64,000 bases of DNA from Arcicella lustrica (GCF_034930985.1 NZ_JAYGIM010000003.1:248001-312000); one strand, 5' to 3'; counted from the first letter of the stretch, positions 34,878 through 43,680 are shown. The notes: generated from the letters alone by a model not told the origin. Translations and numbers: made by a program.

Positions 34878-36860
34878 ATGAATATCAAAAATATAAGCCA
34901 GTCATTTAGCCATTCAATTACCAAAATCGGTTTGGCATTGGCAATGACTACTGGAGCTTTCGCACAGGATGCTCCTACCGAAAACGATTATTATAAAATT
35001 GCCAAACTTCCAATTCCAGAAGGAATCGTTTTAGAAGTTGGTGGTTTAGTTACTTTGCCAAATGGTGATTTAGCAGCTTCTACTCGTCGTGGAGATGTTT
35101 ATATCATCGAAAACCCAAATTCTAGCACACCTGTATTTCGCAAATTTGCGAGCGGTTTGCACGAAATTTTAGGACTTGCTTACAAAAACGGTAATCTATA
35201 TTGTGCACAAAGAGGTGAATTAACCAAATTGGTTGATAAAAATGGCGACGGCAAAGCTGACCGCTACGAAACAGTTTATTCTTGGCCAATTTCTGGACAT
35301 TACCATGAGTACTCTTTTGGTCCTAAAATCGGCCCAGATGGTTCATTTTATGTAACAGGAAACGTAGGTTTTGGAAATTCTGATTGGTGGGCTGGAAAAT
35401 CATTTGTGCCGTGGAGAGGTTGGACAATGAAAATTACCGAAGATGGTAAAATGACTCCATTCGCTGCGGGGATGCGTTCTCCTTGCGGAATCGGTATGAT
35501 TGACGGAGAATTCTTCTACGGAGATAACCAAGGTGACTGGATGGGTTCTGGTTTTATTTCACAAGTAGAAAAAGGAGATTTCATGGGTCATCCAGCTTCT
35601 TTGGCTTGGGCTGACCGTCCAGATTCTCCTGTGAAAATGCGTGCTGATATGATTTATTCAAAGGTTGATCCAAGAGACAATCCAAGAGTAAAACCTGAAT
35701 ACGTAAAAAATGAGCCAATGACTACGATTTACGAAATGGGCAAAACTACGTATCCAAACATGGGTATTAAATCACCCGCTGTATGGTTGCCTCACGGAGT
35801 ATTGGGCGTTTCTACTTCAGAAATCATTCAAGATGAAACACAAGGTGGTTTTGGTCCTTTTGCAGGTCAAATTTTCGTTGGAGACGAAGGGATGTCTAAA
35901 ATTGCTAGAGTATTCTTAGAAAAAGTAAATGGTAAATTCCAAGGTGCTTCTTTTGATTTTAGAAGCGGCTTCCGTTCAGGCGTATTAAGAATGGCTTGGG
36001 GAACAGACAAAGCAATGTTTGTAGGTGGAACAAACCGTGGTTGGGGTTCTACAGGGAAAGAAGCTTTCGGTTTAGAAAGACTAGTATTTTCTGGAAAAAT
36101 GCCTTTCGAAATGAAAGCCGTTAGAGCAATGCCTGATGGTTTTGAAATTGAATTTACCTTGCCAGTTGATAAAAAGACGGCTGAAGATGTAAACAATTAT
36201 GATGTTTCTAGCTACACATACAAGTATCATCCAGTATATGGTAGCCCAATTGTAGATAGAAAAGATAATGCTGTAAGAGGTGCAAAAGCTAGTGAAGACG
36301 GTTTAAAAGTTCGTATCGTTGTTGATAATTTGCGTGAAGGTTATATTCATGACATTAAACCAGAAGGCGTACTTTCGGCAAATTCTCGTTTGAATGTATT
36401 GCACGGTTCGGCATATTATACTTTAAATAGTATTCCACAAGGAGCTAAAGCAAATATCACTTTAGTAACACCAAAAACTCGTGCACAACGTGAACGCATT
36501 GATGCTGGTGCAAAAGTAAATACGCCAGACAACCAAATGAAAGAAGCGATGCCAACAGCTGCTGGTGAAAAAGCAAAAGCTAAAATGACATCAAGTGTAA
36601 TTTCAGATGCTGAGGCGATGAAATTATTAAGCAAAAGTACTTGTTTGGCTTGTCATAAAGTAAACGAACGTGCAGTTGGACCTTCGTATCAAGAAATTGC
36701 TAAACGCAAATATACAGTGGCTCAAATTGAAGCCTTGATTTATGAGCCAAAGCCTTCTAACTGGCCAGAATTCGCTACTCCGATGCCACCGATGGCACAT
36801 TTACCAAAAGGTGATGTGAAGAAAATCGCAACTTGGATTAGTTCTTTGAGTAAGAAATAA
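34878..36860 (+). CDS. Exported beta-propeller protein with C-terminal cytochrome c domain
   Basis: A 660-residue protein from the ATG at 34878, which begins a signal peptide ending in GAFAQ; an in-frame GTG at 34830 overlapping the previous gene is less likely. Residues about 40-420 are a sugar-dehydrogenase-like propeller ('LPNGDLAASTRRGDVYII', 'DKNGDGKADRYE'). The C-terminus has one heme site CLACH (near residue 592) and a late Met region ('TPMPPMAHLP'), the axial ligand area. It could oxidise a sugar or polyol in the periplasm and pass electrons to the heme. The pair with DUF1080 suggests keto-sugar chemistry. Confidence 0.88.
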   Translation: MNIKNISQSFSHSITKIGLALAMTTGAFAQDAPTENDYYKIAKLPIPEGIVLEVGGLVTLPNGDLAASTRRGDVYIIENPNSSTPVFRKFASGLHEILGLAYKNGNLYCAQRGELTKLVDKNGDGKADRYETVYSWPISGHYHEYSFGPKIGPDGSFYVTGNVGFGNSDWWAGKSFVPWRGWTMKITEDGKMTPFAAGMRSPCGIGMIDGEFFYGDNQGDWMGSGFISQVEKGDFMGHPASLAWADRPDSPVKMRADMIYSKVDPRDNPRVKPEYVKNEPMTTIYEMGKTTYPNMGIKSPAVWLPHGVLGVSTSEIIQDETQGGFGPFAGQIFVGDEGMSKIARVFLEKVNGKFQGASFDFRSGFRSGVLRMAWGTDKAMFVGGTNRGWGSTGKEAFGLERLVFSGKMPFEMKAVRAMPDGFEIEFTLPVDKKTAEDVNNYDVSSYTYKYHPVYGSPIVDRKDNAVRGAKASEDGLKVRIVVDNLREGYIHDIKPEGVLSANSRLNVLHGSAYYTLNSIPQGAKANITLVTPKTRAQRERIDAGAKVNTPDNQMKEAMPTAAGEKAKAKMTSSVISDAEAMKLLSKSTCLACHKVNERAVGPSYQEIAKRKYTVAQIEALIYEPKPSNWPEFATPMPPMAHLPKGDVKKIATWISSLSKK

Positions 36861-36877
36861 GCTTTAGATTAAACGTA

Positions 36878-36913
36878 AAAAGGCGATTCTGTTAAACGGA
36901 ATCGCCTTTTTTT
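36878..36913 (+). terminator. Rho-independent terminator of the DUF1080-cytochrome pair
   Basis: A 13-base stem AAAAAGGCGATTC against GAATCGCCTTTTT with a nine-base loop and trailing T run. Confidence 0.92.
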
Positions 36914-36927
36914 ATCATGATTTTTTA

Positions 36928-37284
36928 TCAATCTTCTGGTTTACTCGGAAAAAGATATTTAGTAACTGCTAAGAAAAATGCTGTAACATTGATAGTTGTC
37001 GAACCAATTAATCCTAAAATGATGGAATCAGATAGCAGTAAAAGTTTCAAGCCTACAAAAACAATAATAGCAACAATTGAGATTAGCCAACCTACTACCA
37101 TAAAAAATATCCACTTAGCAAACTTCTTTCTCTCAGAAATATCCTGTTGTTTTCCTTGAATTTGCGTGGCTTTAGCTAAATCATCTAAATTAGATAAAGT
37201 GTATTGATCAGGTTTAGTTTCAACTCGTCCAAAAGCTAATTTCGCTTTTTCTTCAAGCTGTTGCAAAGGTGTCATGTGCGTCAA
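36928..37284 (-). CDS. Small two-helix membrane protein overlapping the Panacea gene; candidate toxin
   Basis: A protein of 118 residues (115 if the ATG at 37275 is used). The N-terminal half is charged and helical; two membrane helices follow at about residues 56-78 and 83-108, with a short charged tail. No family is recognised. Its start lies inside the Panacea-domain gene (32 or 23 bases overlap), so the two are translationally coupled. Small membrane proteins are one known toxin class neutralised by Panacea antitoxins; a toxin role here is an inference. Confidence 0.7.
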   Translation of the reverse strand: MTHMTPLQQLEEKAKLAFGRVETKPDQYTLSNLDDLAKATQIQGKQQDISERKKFAKWIFFMVVGWLISIVAIIVFVGLKLLLLSDSIILGLIGSTTINVTAFFLAVTKYLFPSKPED

Positions 37285-37774
37285 CTTTTATATCAAAGGT
37301 TTCTTTAAAATAATCTGCAATTAGGTCATTCTCAATTTTGGCATTACTGAAATTTTCTATGCCTTCGTTTTTAAATACTTTAAACCAAGGTGAATTTTCA
37401 ATATGTGTCCAATTTGATAATTGTACAGCATCTACATCTTTAGTAATATTCCATGTTAAATCAATCGCTTGTTCGGCTGAATCACAAAGTACATCTAATT
37501 TTAACACAATTGCTTGATTAGATAAAGCGCCAATTAAAGTTGGTTCTACAATCGGTTGATTACCCCAGTTTTTATAATAATTATAAACTTGAGGAATAAC
37601 TGGCCCGTATTTCCAAGCTTCAATATTTTCATTGATTAATGGCTTTCCAGAATATACTAAATGCAAACCATGCGCTATATAAAGCATTTTTTGTAACTTC
37701 ATTTGCGTTACAGGTTTGCCATTATCAATAGCCCTATTCACAAATTTGCTTGCTATCACTAATGCTGAATACAT
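37253..37774 (-). CDS. Panacea-domain (DUF4065, SocA-like) protein; candidate antitoxin
   Basis: A 173-residue protein with the Panacea/DUF4065 signature: 'VTQMKLQKMLYIAHGLHLVYSGKPL' and 'EAWKYGPVIPQVYNYYKNWG' near residues 22-72. Proteins with this domain include SocA and the PanA antitoxins, which neutralise many unrelated toxins encoded beside them; others were named phage-associated or GepA. The gene overlaps a small membrane-protein gene on the same strand, the usual bicistronic layout of such pairs, with antitoxin first. Confidence 0.85.
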   Translation of the reverse strand: MYSALVIASKFVNRAIDNGKPVTQMKLQKMLYIAHGLHLVYSGKPLINENIEAWKYGPVIPQVYNYYKNWGNQPIVEPTLIGALSNQAIVLKLDVLCDSAEQAIDLTWNITKDVDAVQLSNWTHIENSPWFKVFKNEGIENFSNAKIENDLIADYFKETFDIKVDAHDTFATA

Positions 37775-37853
37775 AGTTTTACGATTTTTATAACATTTAA
37801 CGTAAATTTAGTTTTTTTAGTTTTATCCACAAGATACAGAGGAAAATAGTCAC

Positions 37854-38384
37854 TTATATAAAACAAAAAATCTTCACCGCATTTCCCTTATCAACAATTC
37901 TTTGAAGAACAAAACCACAGTTTTCCACAAAAGCTATCAATTCATTTTCTAAGTAAAGTGGTTTTAAACATCCTTCATGAATTTCGCCTTCGTATTGAGC
38001 TAATTGTTCTTCGATAAAAAGCATCCCTCCTTTTTTCAGTATTGATTTACAATCATCCAAGATTTCTTTGGGAAATAAGAACTCATGAAAACTATTAATA
38101 ATCAATACTTTATCAAAAGTACTTTCAGGTAGATTGATTTGTGTTTCAGAACCAATAACAGGAATAAATTTCCCTTGAATTGATTTGTTTAAGAATTTTT
38201 CATAAAATAAAATACCTTCCTTAATTTCTTCATCATTACATAATTTTTCATCAATATCTTGTAAATAAAAAGTCAATCCATCCACTTGTGAAGCAAAGTA
38301 AATTTCCCAAACTCCTCCAGATGCACCGATGGATGCAATGGTTTCATTACTCTTAAAATCGTATGTTTTGAATGATTTTTCCAT
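37854..38384 (-). CDS. SAM-dependent methyltransferase-like protein
   Basis: A 176-residue Rossmann-like protein. 'IASIGASGGVWEIYFA' near residue 17 fits methyltransferase motif I, 'FYLQDIDEKL' gives the acidic strand-2 end, and 'FDKVLIINSFHEFL' plus 'LKKGGMLFIEEQL' match the later motifs. It is short for the family and the substrate is unknown. It starts directly after the terminator of the upstream coiled-coil gene. Confidence 0.78.
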   Translation of the reverse strand: MEKSFKTYDFKSNETIASIGASGGVWEIYFASQVDGLTFYLQDIDEKLCNDEEIKEGILFYEKFLNKSIQGKFIPVIGSETQINLPESTFDKVLIINSFHEFLFPKEILDDCKSILKKGGMLFIEEQLAQYEGEIHEGCLKPLYLENELIAFVENCGFVLQRIVDKGNAVKIFCFI

Positions 38385-38412
38385 AAAAAAAACCCTTTCA
38401 AAAGAAAGGGCT
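38385..38412 (-). terminator. Rho-independent terminator of the coiled-coil gene
   Basis: On the minus strand CCCTTTC-tttt-GAAAGGG is followed by eight T residues, and it abuts the start codon of the methyltransferase gene at 38384. The T run therefore overlaps the methyltransferase leader. Confidence 0.85.
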
Positions 38413-38439
38413 ATGTTGTTTTATTAAGTTTTTATCTGA

Positions 38440-39414
38440 TTATTTAACATCGAAACTACCTGAACCTATCTTATATCCTTCGCAAAATATCTCTACTGTA
38501 TAATGACCAATTCTATATTTTGTCGCTCCGCCTCTTGCATAAATCATTTCAACAGCTTGTCCATTATTTTGATACAGAATATCTTTTTTAACAGTATAAG
38601 TAGTTTCTTTTCCTGCTAATTCAAAATTTCCAGAGCCTGCATTTGTATCGAACATTACTGCACCGTCTGGGTCTAATACTCTTACAAAAACCGATTTTAC
38701 ATTTTGTTTAGCAATCAAATTTGGCTGTAATTGAAAAGCAATTTTAATCCTCTCAATTTTTGATACTCTATAAACGCCATTACTTCGTTCTTTATTTCTC
38801 CTTGAAATAGCATTTACTTTCACTAATTGTGCTTGTAAAGAAGATGCTAAATTTACTGTTGCTGTGAGTGCCTGATTTCTTTTTGCATAAACTTCAAGAG
38901 AATCACTCAATCCTTGTTTTACCATTTTAAGCAGAATGTTCTCACTGCTTAACGACACATTTTCAGAGACAAGACTTTTGTTCTTTTCAAGTAATTTTGT
39001 GTTCTCTTTCTTGAATTTGGCAATTTCTGTATCTTTTTTAACTAAAATACTTACATATTCTTTGATTCTCTCCTCATACTGAGCCACTGAAAATGTATTA
39101 GCCCTTCTCAAAAGCATTCTATCGTTTTCCAATTGCTTTTTTGTAGCTTCCAAATCCTCAACTTTTCCTCCTAATGACTTTATTTGAGCAATTTTAGCAT
39201 CTAATTGAATCCCTATTGAGTCTAAACGAATACTTGTTGAAGATAAAGCTTGAACTTTTTGACGAATTACATCTTCTTGAGATTTCTTAAAACTGTTGGC
39301 ATCAAATAACAAATAAGCAAGAATTGCAACTATAATAGCTAAAAAACCAGTTAATACTTTCCAAAAACCACTGCTTTGCGATGTCTCTTCCATAAATAAG
39401 TTAAATTTTGGCAA
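38440..39414 (-). CDS. Membrane-anchored coiled-coil protein
   Basis: A 324-residue protein with one N-terminal membrane helix (about residues 19-41), then a long coiled coil (about 45-200, Lys/Glu/Leu heptads with 'ENTKLLEKNKSLVSENVSLSSEN'), then a compact beta-rich C-terminal domain ('VFVRVLDPDGAVMF', 'YRIGHYTVEIFCEG'). Orientation by the positive-inside rule is unclear. The function is unknown; the plan suits a periplasmic scaffold. Met8 is an alternative start. Confidence 0.75.
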   Translation of the reverse strand: MPKFNLFMEETSQSSGFWKVLTGFLAIIVAILAYLLFDANSFKKSQEDVIRQKVQALSSTSIRLDSIGIQLDAKIAQIKSLGGKVEDLEATKKQLENDRMLLRRANTFSVAQYEERIKEYVSILVKKDTEIAKFKKENTKLLEKNKSLVSENVSLSSENILLKMVKQGLSDSLEVYAKRNQALTATVNLASSLQAQLVKVNAISRRNKERSNGVYRVSKIERIKIAFQLQPNLIAKQNVKSVFVRVLDPDGAVMFDTNAGSGNFELAGKETTYTVKKDILYQNNGQAVEMIYARGGATKYRIGHYTVEIFCEGYKIGSGSFDVK

Positions 39415-39673
39415 GCACTAGTCAATGGCTAACCTAATAATTTCATTGAGTTTCCGAATTTAGTAATTCCGACTGGATTAGAGAAATTTTTAGCTGTAAA
39501 GTTCAATTCGAAAAAGCCCTAAATTTCAACCATTTAAGGATTTTATCATTAAAAATACACTCAAATCTCTCTTATTATTTCGAGTTTTTTATCCTGATTT
39601 ACCGAATAAAAAATTAATTTATTTTAATAGATTCTCTCTTTTATGGTGAAGTAAAAGAGAAGCAAAAGGCTTT

Positions 39674-40747
39674 TCAAAACATTCCCAACTGCTCGTTACT
39701 TCCTAATTTTTCTGTATAATAATCATTCACATCTTTGTAGTTGTCTGGAAGATTTTTCCGAGTACTTGAGATATTGAAATGAGTGAATATTTTTTCTAAT
39801 TCTTCCGCTGCTTTGTGTCCAGCCTTATCGTTATCTAAATAAAAAATTACATTTACTCTTTTAAAGAGTTTTGCCCATTCTTTTTTAAAAATATTGGCCG
39901 TTCCTAAACTTACGGCTGTTTTCCCTTCTTGTGCCAAACGCATACAATCAAAAGCTCCTTCCGTTACGTAAACGGTTTCGTCTGTTTTGGTTTTCTTCAA
40001 AGCATCAACGTTAAAAAGTGTCAGCGGTTGATTATTCAAAAAGCAATAACGATTTGTACCTTCGCTGGGTTTTCCAATGACACGCCCTTGTAAATACACA
40101 ATTCTACCTTCTCGATAATACGGAATAATTAATGAATGTGAATAAAAAATAAGGTTATTACGCTGATTGTATAAGCCAGATTCCTGTAAATCTAAAGTAG
40201 AAAAATGTTGTTTTAAATACCATGTTACTTCAGTATAATCTTTTATGACAAACAGGTTAAACGCTTTAATAGTTTTATCTGTAAAACCCCGTTGCTTTAA
40301 ATAAGCAAGCGCAGATTGTGATAATTCGTTGGATTGTTGTTGCAAACAAAAATTCCGAAAGGCTTCATAAATCTGCGAGTGAATTTCTTCAGTAGGTTTT
40401 TCTTTCTCTTGTACTCGTCTGATGGCGGCAACATCAAATAAATTACTTGTTGGTAGTTTTTTCTTAGCAAATTTTTTAGATTGTTGAAAACCTGGAATAT
40501 ATTCTACTGCCATTTCTTGAATGGTAGATTTTATATCCATTTTTTTAATTTCTGAATACAAACTGATAGCATTACCCGTTTTAGCACAGCCAAAGCAATA
40601 AAAGCTATTGGTATGTGGATAAAGTACAAGCGAAGGAGTATCGTCTTCATGAAATGGACAAATCATTCGTTGTCGTTTCACATCCAATCCCAAATCTTCT
40701 GCCACTTGAAGAATAGATACTTGGTTGAGTTCGTCTAAAATATTCAT
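39674..40747 (-). CDS. Short DnaG-like primase (CHC2 zinc finger and Toprim)
   Basis: A 357-residue protein. The zinc ribbon uses Cys30, His33, Cys51 and Cys54 (CPFH and CFGC). The Toprim domain has 'VYVTEGAFDCMRLAQEG' and 'VIFYLDNDKAGHKAAEEL'. Housekeeping DnaG is about 600 residues and ends in a helicase-binding domain, which is absent here. Such short primases are typical of mobile elements or stand-alone accessory genes, but no other mobile-element gene is nearby. It lies downstream of the ATP synthase operon, past a terminator. Confidence 0.85.
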   Translation of the reverse strand: MNILDELNQVSILQVAEDLGLDVKRQRMICPFHEDDTPSLVLYPHTNSFYCFGCAKTGNAISLYSEIKKMDIKSTIQEMAVEYIPGFQQSKKFAKKKLPTSNLFDVAAIRRVQEKEKPTEEIHSQIYEAFRNFCLQQQSNELSQSALAYLKQRGFTDKTIKAFNLFVIKDYTEVTWYLKQHFSTLDLQESGLYNQRNNLIFYSHSLIIPYYREGRIVYLQGRVIGKPSEGTNRYCFLNNQPLTLFNVDALKKTKTDETVYVTEGAFDCMRLAQEGKTAVSLGTANIFKKEWAKLFKRVNVIFYLDNDKAGHKAAEELEKIFTHFNISSTRKNLPDNYKDVNDYYTEKLGSNEQLGMF

Positions 40748-40801
40748 ATCATAATGATTTAAATTTATCCGATATATCCTTAAAACTAACTGAACTTAAA
40801 C

Positions 40802-40839
40802 ACAAAAACCCGCAAGAATGATTGATTCTAACGGGTTTT
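40802..40839 (-). terminator. Rho-independent terminator of the atp operon
   Basis: AAAACCCG and CGGGTTTT pair around an inner AGAAT/ATTCT stem, with a T run on the minus strand 23 bases past the atpH stop. Confidence 0.8.
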
Positions 40840-40861
40840 ATTAGATGATTTTCAATGAAAC

Positions 40862-41398
40862 TTAGTTATTAAATTTCATTTTCAATTCATTAAGTCTTGC
40901 TTTTACAGAAGTATCAATCTGACGATCGTTAACTTGAAGGATATATCCACCGATTAAATCAGCATCAATTTTCTCAATTACTTCTACAGTTTTACCTGTA
41001 TTTCCTGCAACAATTTGCTGAAATTCAGCTTTTTGTGAGGCAGTCAAAGGAGTAGCTGTAGTAACATAAGCTTTTTGAATACCTTTATGCAATTCGTATT
41101 GCACTAAATAGTCTTCAGCAATAAGTGGCAATACAGCTTCACGGTTTTTTTGAGTAATAATTTCAAAAATAGCCATCGTTGAATCATCTACTTTACCTTT
41201 GAAGATTTGTCTAAGAATCGTCAATTTATGGTAATGAGAAACGATAGGGTTTTTCAACAGTAAATAAAACTGATGATTTTCGTCGCAAACTTGGTTGAAG
41301 AGTTTCATATCTTCATATACCTGAGCTTCAACGCCTTTTTCTATTGCCAAACCAAGTAAAGATTTGGCATATCTGAACGCAACGGTTTGCTGGGACAT
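40862..41398 (-). CDS. atpH: ATP synthase subunit delta
   Basis: A 178-residue F1 delta (OSCP) subunit: helical N-terminal domain ('AFRYAKSLLGLAIEKGV') and the conserved C-terminal 'DADLIGGYILQVNDRQIDTSVKARLNELK'. It joins the peripheral stalk to the alpha3beta3 head. It is the last gene of this operon; atpA and atpG, which often follow, are not next. Confidence 0.95.
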   Translation of the reverse strand: MSQQTVAFRYAKSLLGLAIEKGVEAQVYEDMKLFNQVCDENHQFYLLLKNPIVSHYHKLTILRQIFKGKVDDSTMAIFEIITQKNREAVLPLIAEDYLVQYELHKGIQKAYVTTATPLTASQKAEFQQIVAGNTGKTVEVIEKIDADLIGGYILQVNDRQIDTSVKARLNELKMKFNN

Positions 41399-41479
41399 TT
41401 CGATTTTGGATTTTTGATGTTGAATTTAGATACCGAAGTATCGTCATTCTTTATTCAAATCTTAATATCAATAATGATA

Positions 41480-41974
41480 TTAGTTTAATTTAGCATCAGC
41501 CAATAAGCTTGTTACTAACGCTTCTTGCGCAGCACGGTCAGCTAATTGATTACGTAATACTTTCTCTGCAATTTCTAAAGATAAAGAAGCAGCTTCTTTT
41601 CTTAATGAAGCAACAGCAGCTACTTTTTCTTGGTTGAATGCAGCACGAGCTTTTTCAATTTCTTCAGCACCAGCTTTTTGAGCTTCTGCTTTCGCTTGAG
41701 CAATCATTGCTTCGCTAGCTTCTTTTGCTTCTTTTAACACTCTGTCACGTTCAGCACGTGCCTCAGCGATTAATTTCTCGTTACCAGCTTTCAATTCTGC
41801 CATTTCTTGGCGAGTTTTTGCTGCTAAAGAAAGAGCATCTTCAATTGATTGTTCTCTTTCTTGTAAAGATGCCATGATTGGTTTCCAAGCAAATTTTGAT
41901 AACAAGAAAAACAAAAGACCAAAAATTACTAATTGCCAAACTATTAGACCAAGACCAGGGGTAATTAAATCCAT
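41480..41974 (-). CDS. atpF: ATP synthase subunit b
   Basis: A 164-residue peripheral-stalk subunit with one N-terminal membrane helix (about residues 5-26) and a long Ala/Glu/Lys right-handed coiled coil. It dimerises to hold the F1 head through delta. It lies 82 bases before atpH and 221 bases after atpE, the largest gap in the operon. Confidence 0.95.
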   Translation of the reverse strand: MDLITPGLGLIVWQLVIFGLLFFLLSKFAWKPIMASLQEREQSIEDALSLAAKTRQEMAELKAGNEKLIAEARAERDRVLKEAKEASEAMIAQAKAEAQKAGAEEIEKARAAFNQEKVAAVASLRKEAASLSLEIAEKVLRNQLADRAAQEALVTSLLADAKLN

Positions 41975-42078
41975 CGTTGTCTGTGATTTTGTATGTGAAA
42001 ATTTCTATGAATGCTTTCTGAAAATGTAGGCTTAAATACTGTTGTAAGTGATTTAGCTACATTTGAGTTTTTTGAGAT

Positions 42079-42118
42079 GAAAATCAGCAAAAGCCTAATG
42101 CTTGATTTGCTGATTTTC
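42079..42118 (-). other. Perfect intercistronic hairpin between atpE and atpF
   Basis: A 13-base perfect stem (GAAAATCAGCAAA/TTTGCTGATTTTC) with a 14-base loop lies 78 bases past the atpE stop. No T run follows on the minus strand, so it is more likely an mRNA processing or stability element than a terminator. It could raise the level of atpE mRNA relative to atpF and atpH. Confidence 0.75.
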
Positions 42119-42195
42119 AAATTTTGCTTTGATTCAGTTTTGACAACCGAGAAACTAGCTTTTTCGGAGATAAAATCGAATCAGTTGGTTTTGAA

Positions 42196-42441
42196 TTACT
42201 TCAACGTTACCAACAAACAGATTACCGCTGCGAAAAGAGCTACGGCTTCAACGAATGCTGCAACGATCAACATAGCACCTTGGATTTTTCCAGAAGCTTC
42301 AGGTTGACGAGCGATAGCTTCCATTGCAGAACCACCGATACGACCAATACCTAAACCAGCACCGATAGCTGCAACACCAGCACCTAAACCAGCAAGACCT
42401 AAACCTAAAGAAACTTCTCCTAAGATTGACAAAAGTGACAT
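42196..42441 (-). CDS. atpE: ATP synthase subunit c
   Basis: An 81-residue hairpin of two membrane helices with the polar loop 'ARQPE' (residues 44-48) and the ion-binding Glu65 in helix 2. Residue 66 is Ala, not Ser or Thr, and residue 32 is Ile, so the site looks proton-type rather than sodium-type. About ten copies form the rotor ring, hence the need for higher expression than its neighbours. Confidence 0.95.
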   Translation of the reverse strand: MSLLSILGEVSLGLGLAGLGAGVAAIGAGLGIGRIGGSAMEAIARQPEASGKIQGAMLIVAAFVEAVALFAAVICLLVTLK

Positions 42442-42492
42442 AATTGTAATTGTTTATTTGTTAAATTAATTTGAAAAACGTTTGAAAAAATA

Positions 42493-43575
42493 TTAATGAT
42501 GATGCTCTTCAACGGCTGAACCAATATAAGTTGATGTCAACATTGTGAAGATATATGCTTGCAATAAAGCTACCAATAATTCGATAAGGTTCATGAAAAT
42601 TGAGAAACCAACGATGATTGGACTAATTGCGATACTTTCAAAGATAAAGATTAATGAAATTAAGCTCAATAAGATGATGTGTCCTGCACTAATGTTAGCA
42701 AAAAGACGAACCATTAATGAGAAAGGTTTCATAAATAAACCGATAACCTCTACTGGTGTTAATAAAATTAATAACCATTTCGGTACGCCCGGCATTGCAA
42801 AGATGTGTCCCCAATAAGTGCTTTTACCGTTAAGGTTAGTTACAAAGAAAGCAATTACGGCTAATACTAATGTTACTGCGATGTTACCTGTTAAGTTAGC
42901 CCCACCCGGTAATAAGCCTAAAAGGTTATTAATCCAGATAAAGAAAAACAATGTTAACAAATAAGGAGTGAAACGTCTGTAATGTTTTTCCCCAATGTTA
43001 TTTTTTGCAATTTCATCACGAACAAAAATAATGATTGGTTCTAATAAAGACTGTAATCCTTTTGGAGCTTTTCCTTCACGTTCTTTATAACCTTTTGCTA
43101 CAGATAAGAAAATGGTTAATAAAAGAACTGCACTAAGTAATAATGAAGCTACGTTTTTTGTGATTGAAAAATCATAAACCGCAGAACCATCTTCAGCAAC
43201 AATATGGTGATGTTCTAATTTTAAACCTTCATAAGAAGCTGGCTCATGGTGTTCGTTTTTGAACTTACTTGAAGAGAATACTTTTAATCCATCTTTAGTA
43301 TAAACGATACAAGGCAAAGAAATTGAAACATGTGAATGTCCAATCGTAGCAAAGTGCCATTCATGCTCATCACCGATGTGTTCAAGGATAAGTTTACCCG
43401 GCTCAAATTTTGCTTCGCCATGAGTTTCTTCATGCTTGCCTTCTACGGCTTCTGTGCTAGTTTCGATTGCTGGCGTAGCTGTTGTATCAGAACCATGCTC
43501 GTGCTGAGCAAAAGTTACCGAAGAGAACAAAAATAAAAAAGCTAAAATATTTGAAAAATACACTTTCTTCATCAC
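42493..43575 (-). CDS. atpB: ATP synthase subunit a with exported N-terminal extension
   Basis: A 360-residue subunit a, about 90 longer than the E. coli one. Residues 1-24 are a signal peptide ending in FAQ; residues about 25-140 form a His/Glu-rich periplasmic extension; the usual five to six membrane helices follow, with the essential Arg in 'LMVRLFANISAGH'. The extension is typical of Bacteroidota AtpB. The C-terminus ends in HHH. Operon position: second, after the AtpI-like gene. Confidence 0.94.
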   Translation of the reverse strand: MMKKVYFSNILAFLFLFSSVTFAQHEHGSDTTATPAIETSTEAVEGKHEETHGEAKFEPGKLILEHIGDEHEWHFATIGHSHVSISLPCIVYTKDGLKVFSSSKFKNEHHEPASYEGLKLEHHHIVAEDGSAVYDFSITKNVASLLLSAVLLLTIFLSVAKGYKEREGKAPKGLQSLLEPIIIFVRDEIAKNNIGEKHYRRFTPYLLTLFFFIWINNLLGLLPGGANLTGNIAVTLVLAVIAFFVTNLNGKSTYWGHIFAMPGVPKWLLILLTPVEVIGLFMKPFSLMVRLFANISAGHIILLSLISLIFIFESIAISPIIVGFSIFMNLIELLVALLQAYIFTMLTSTYIGSAVEEHHH

Positions 43576-43680
43576 GGCTTCTTGGAAGTATATGGTTGTT
43601 TTTTGAATATGCTTGTAATAAAAACTTTATCGTTTCGAGTGATAATCAACGCTTTACAAATAAAAGCATTGAAAACTCCT

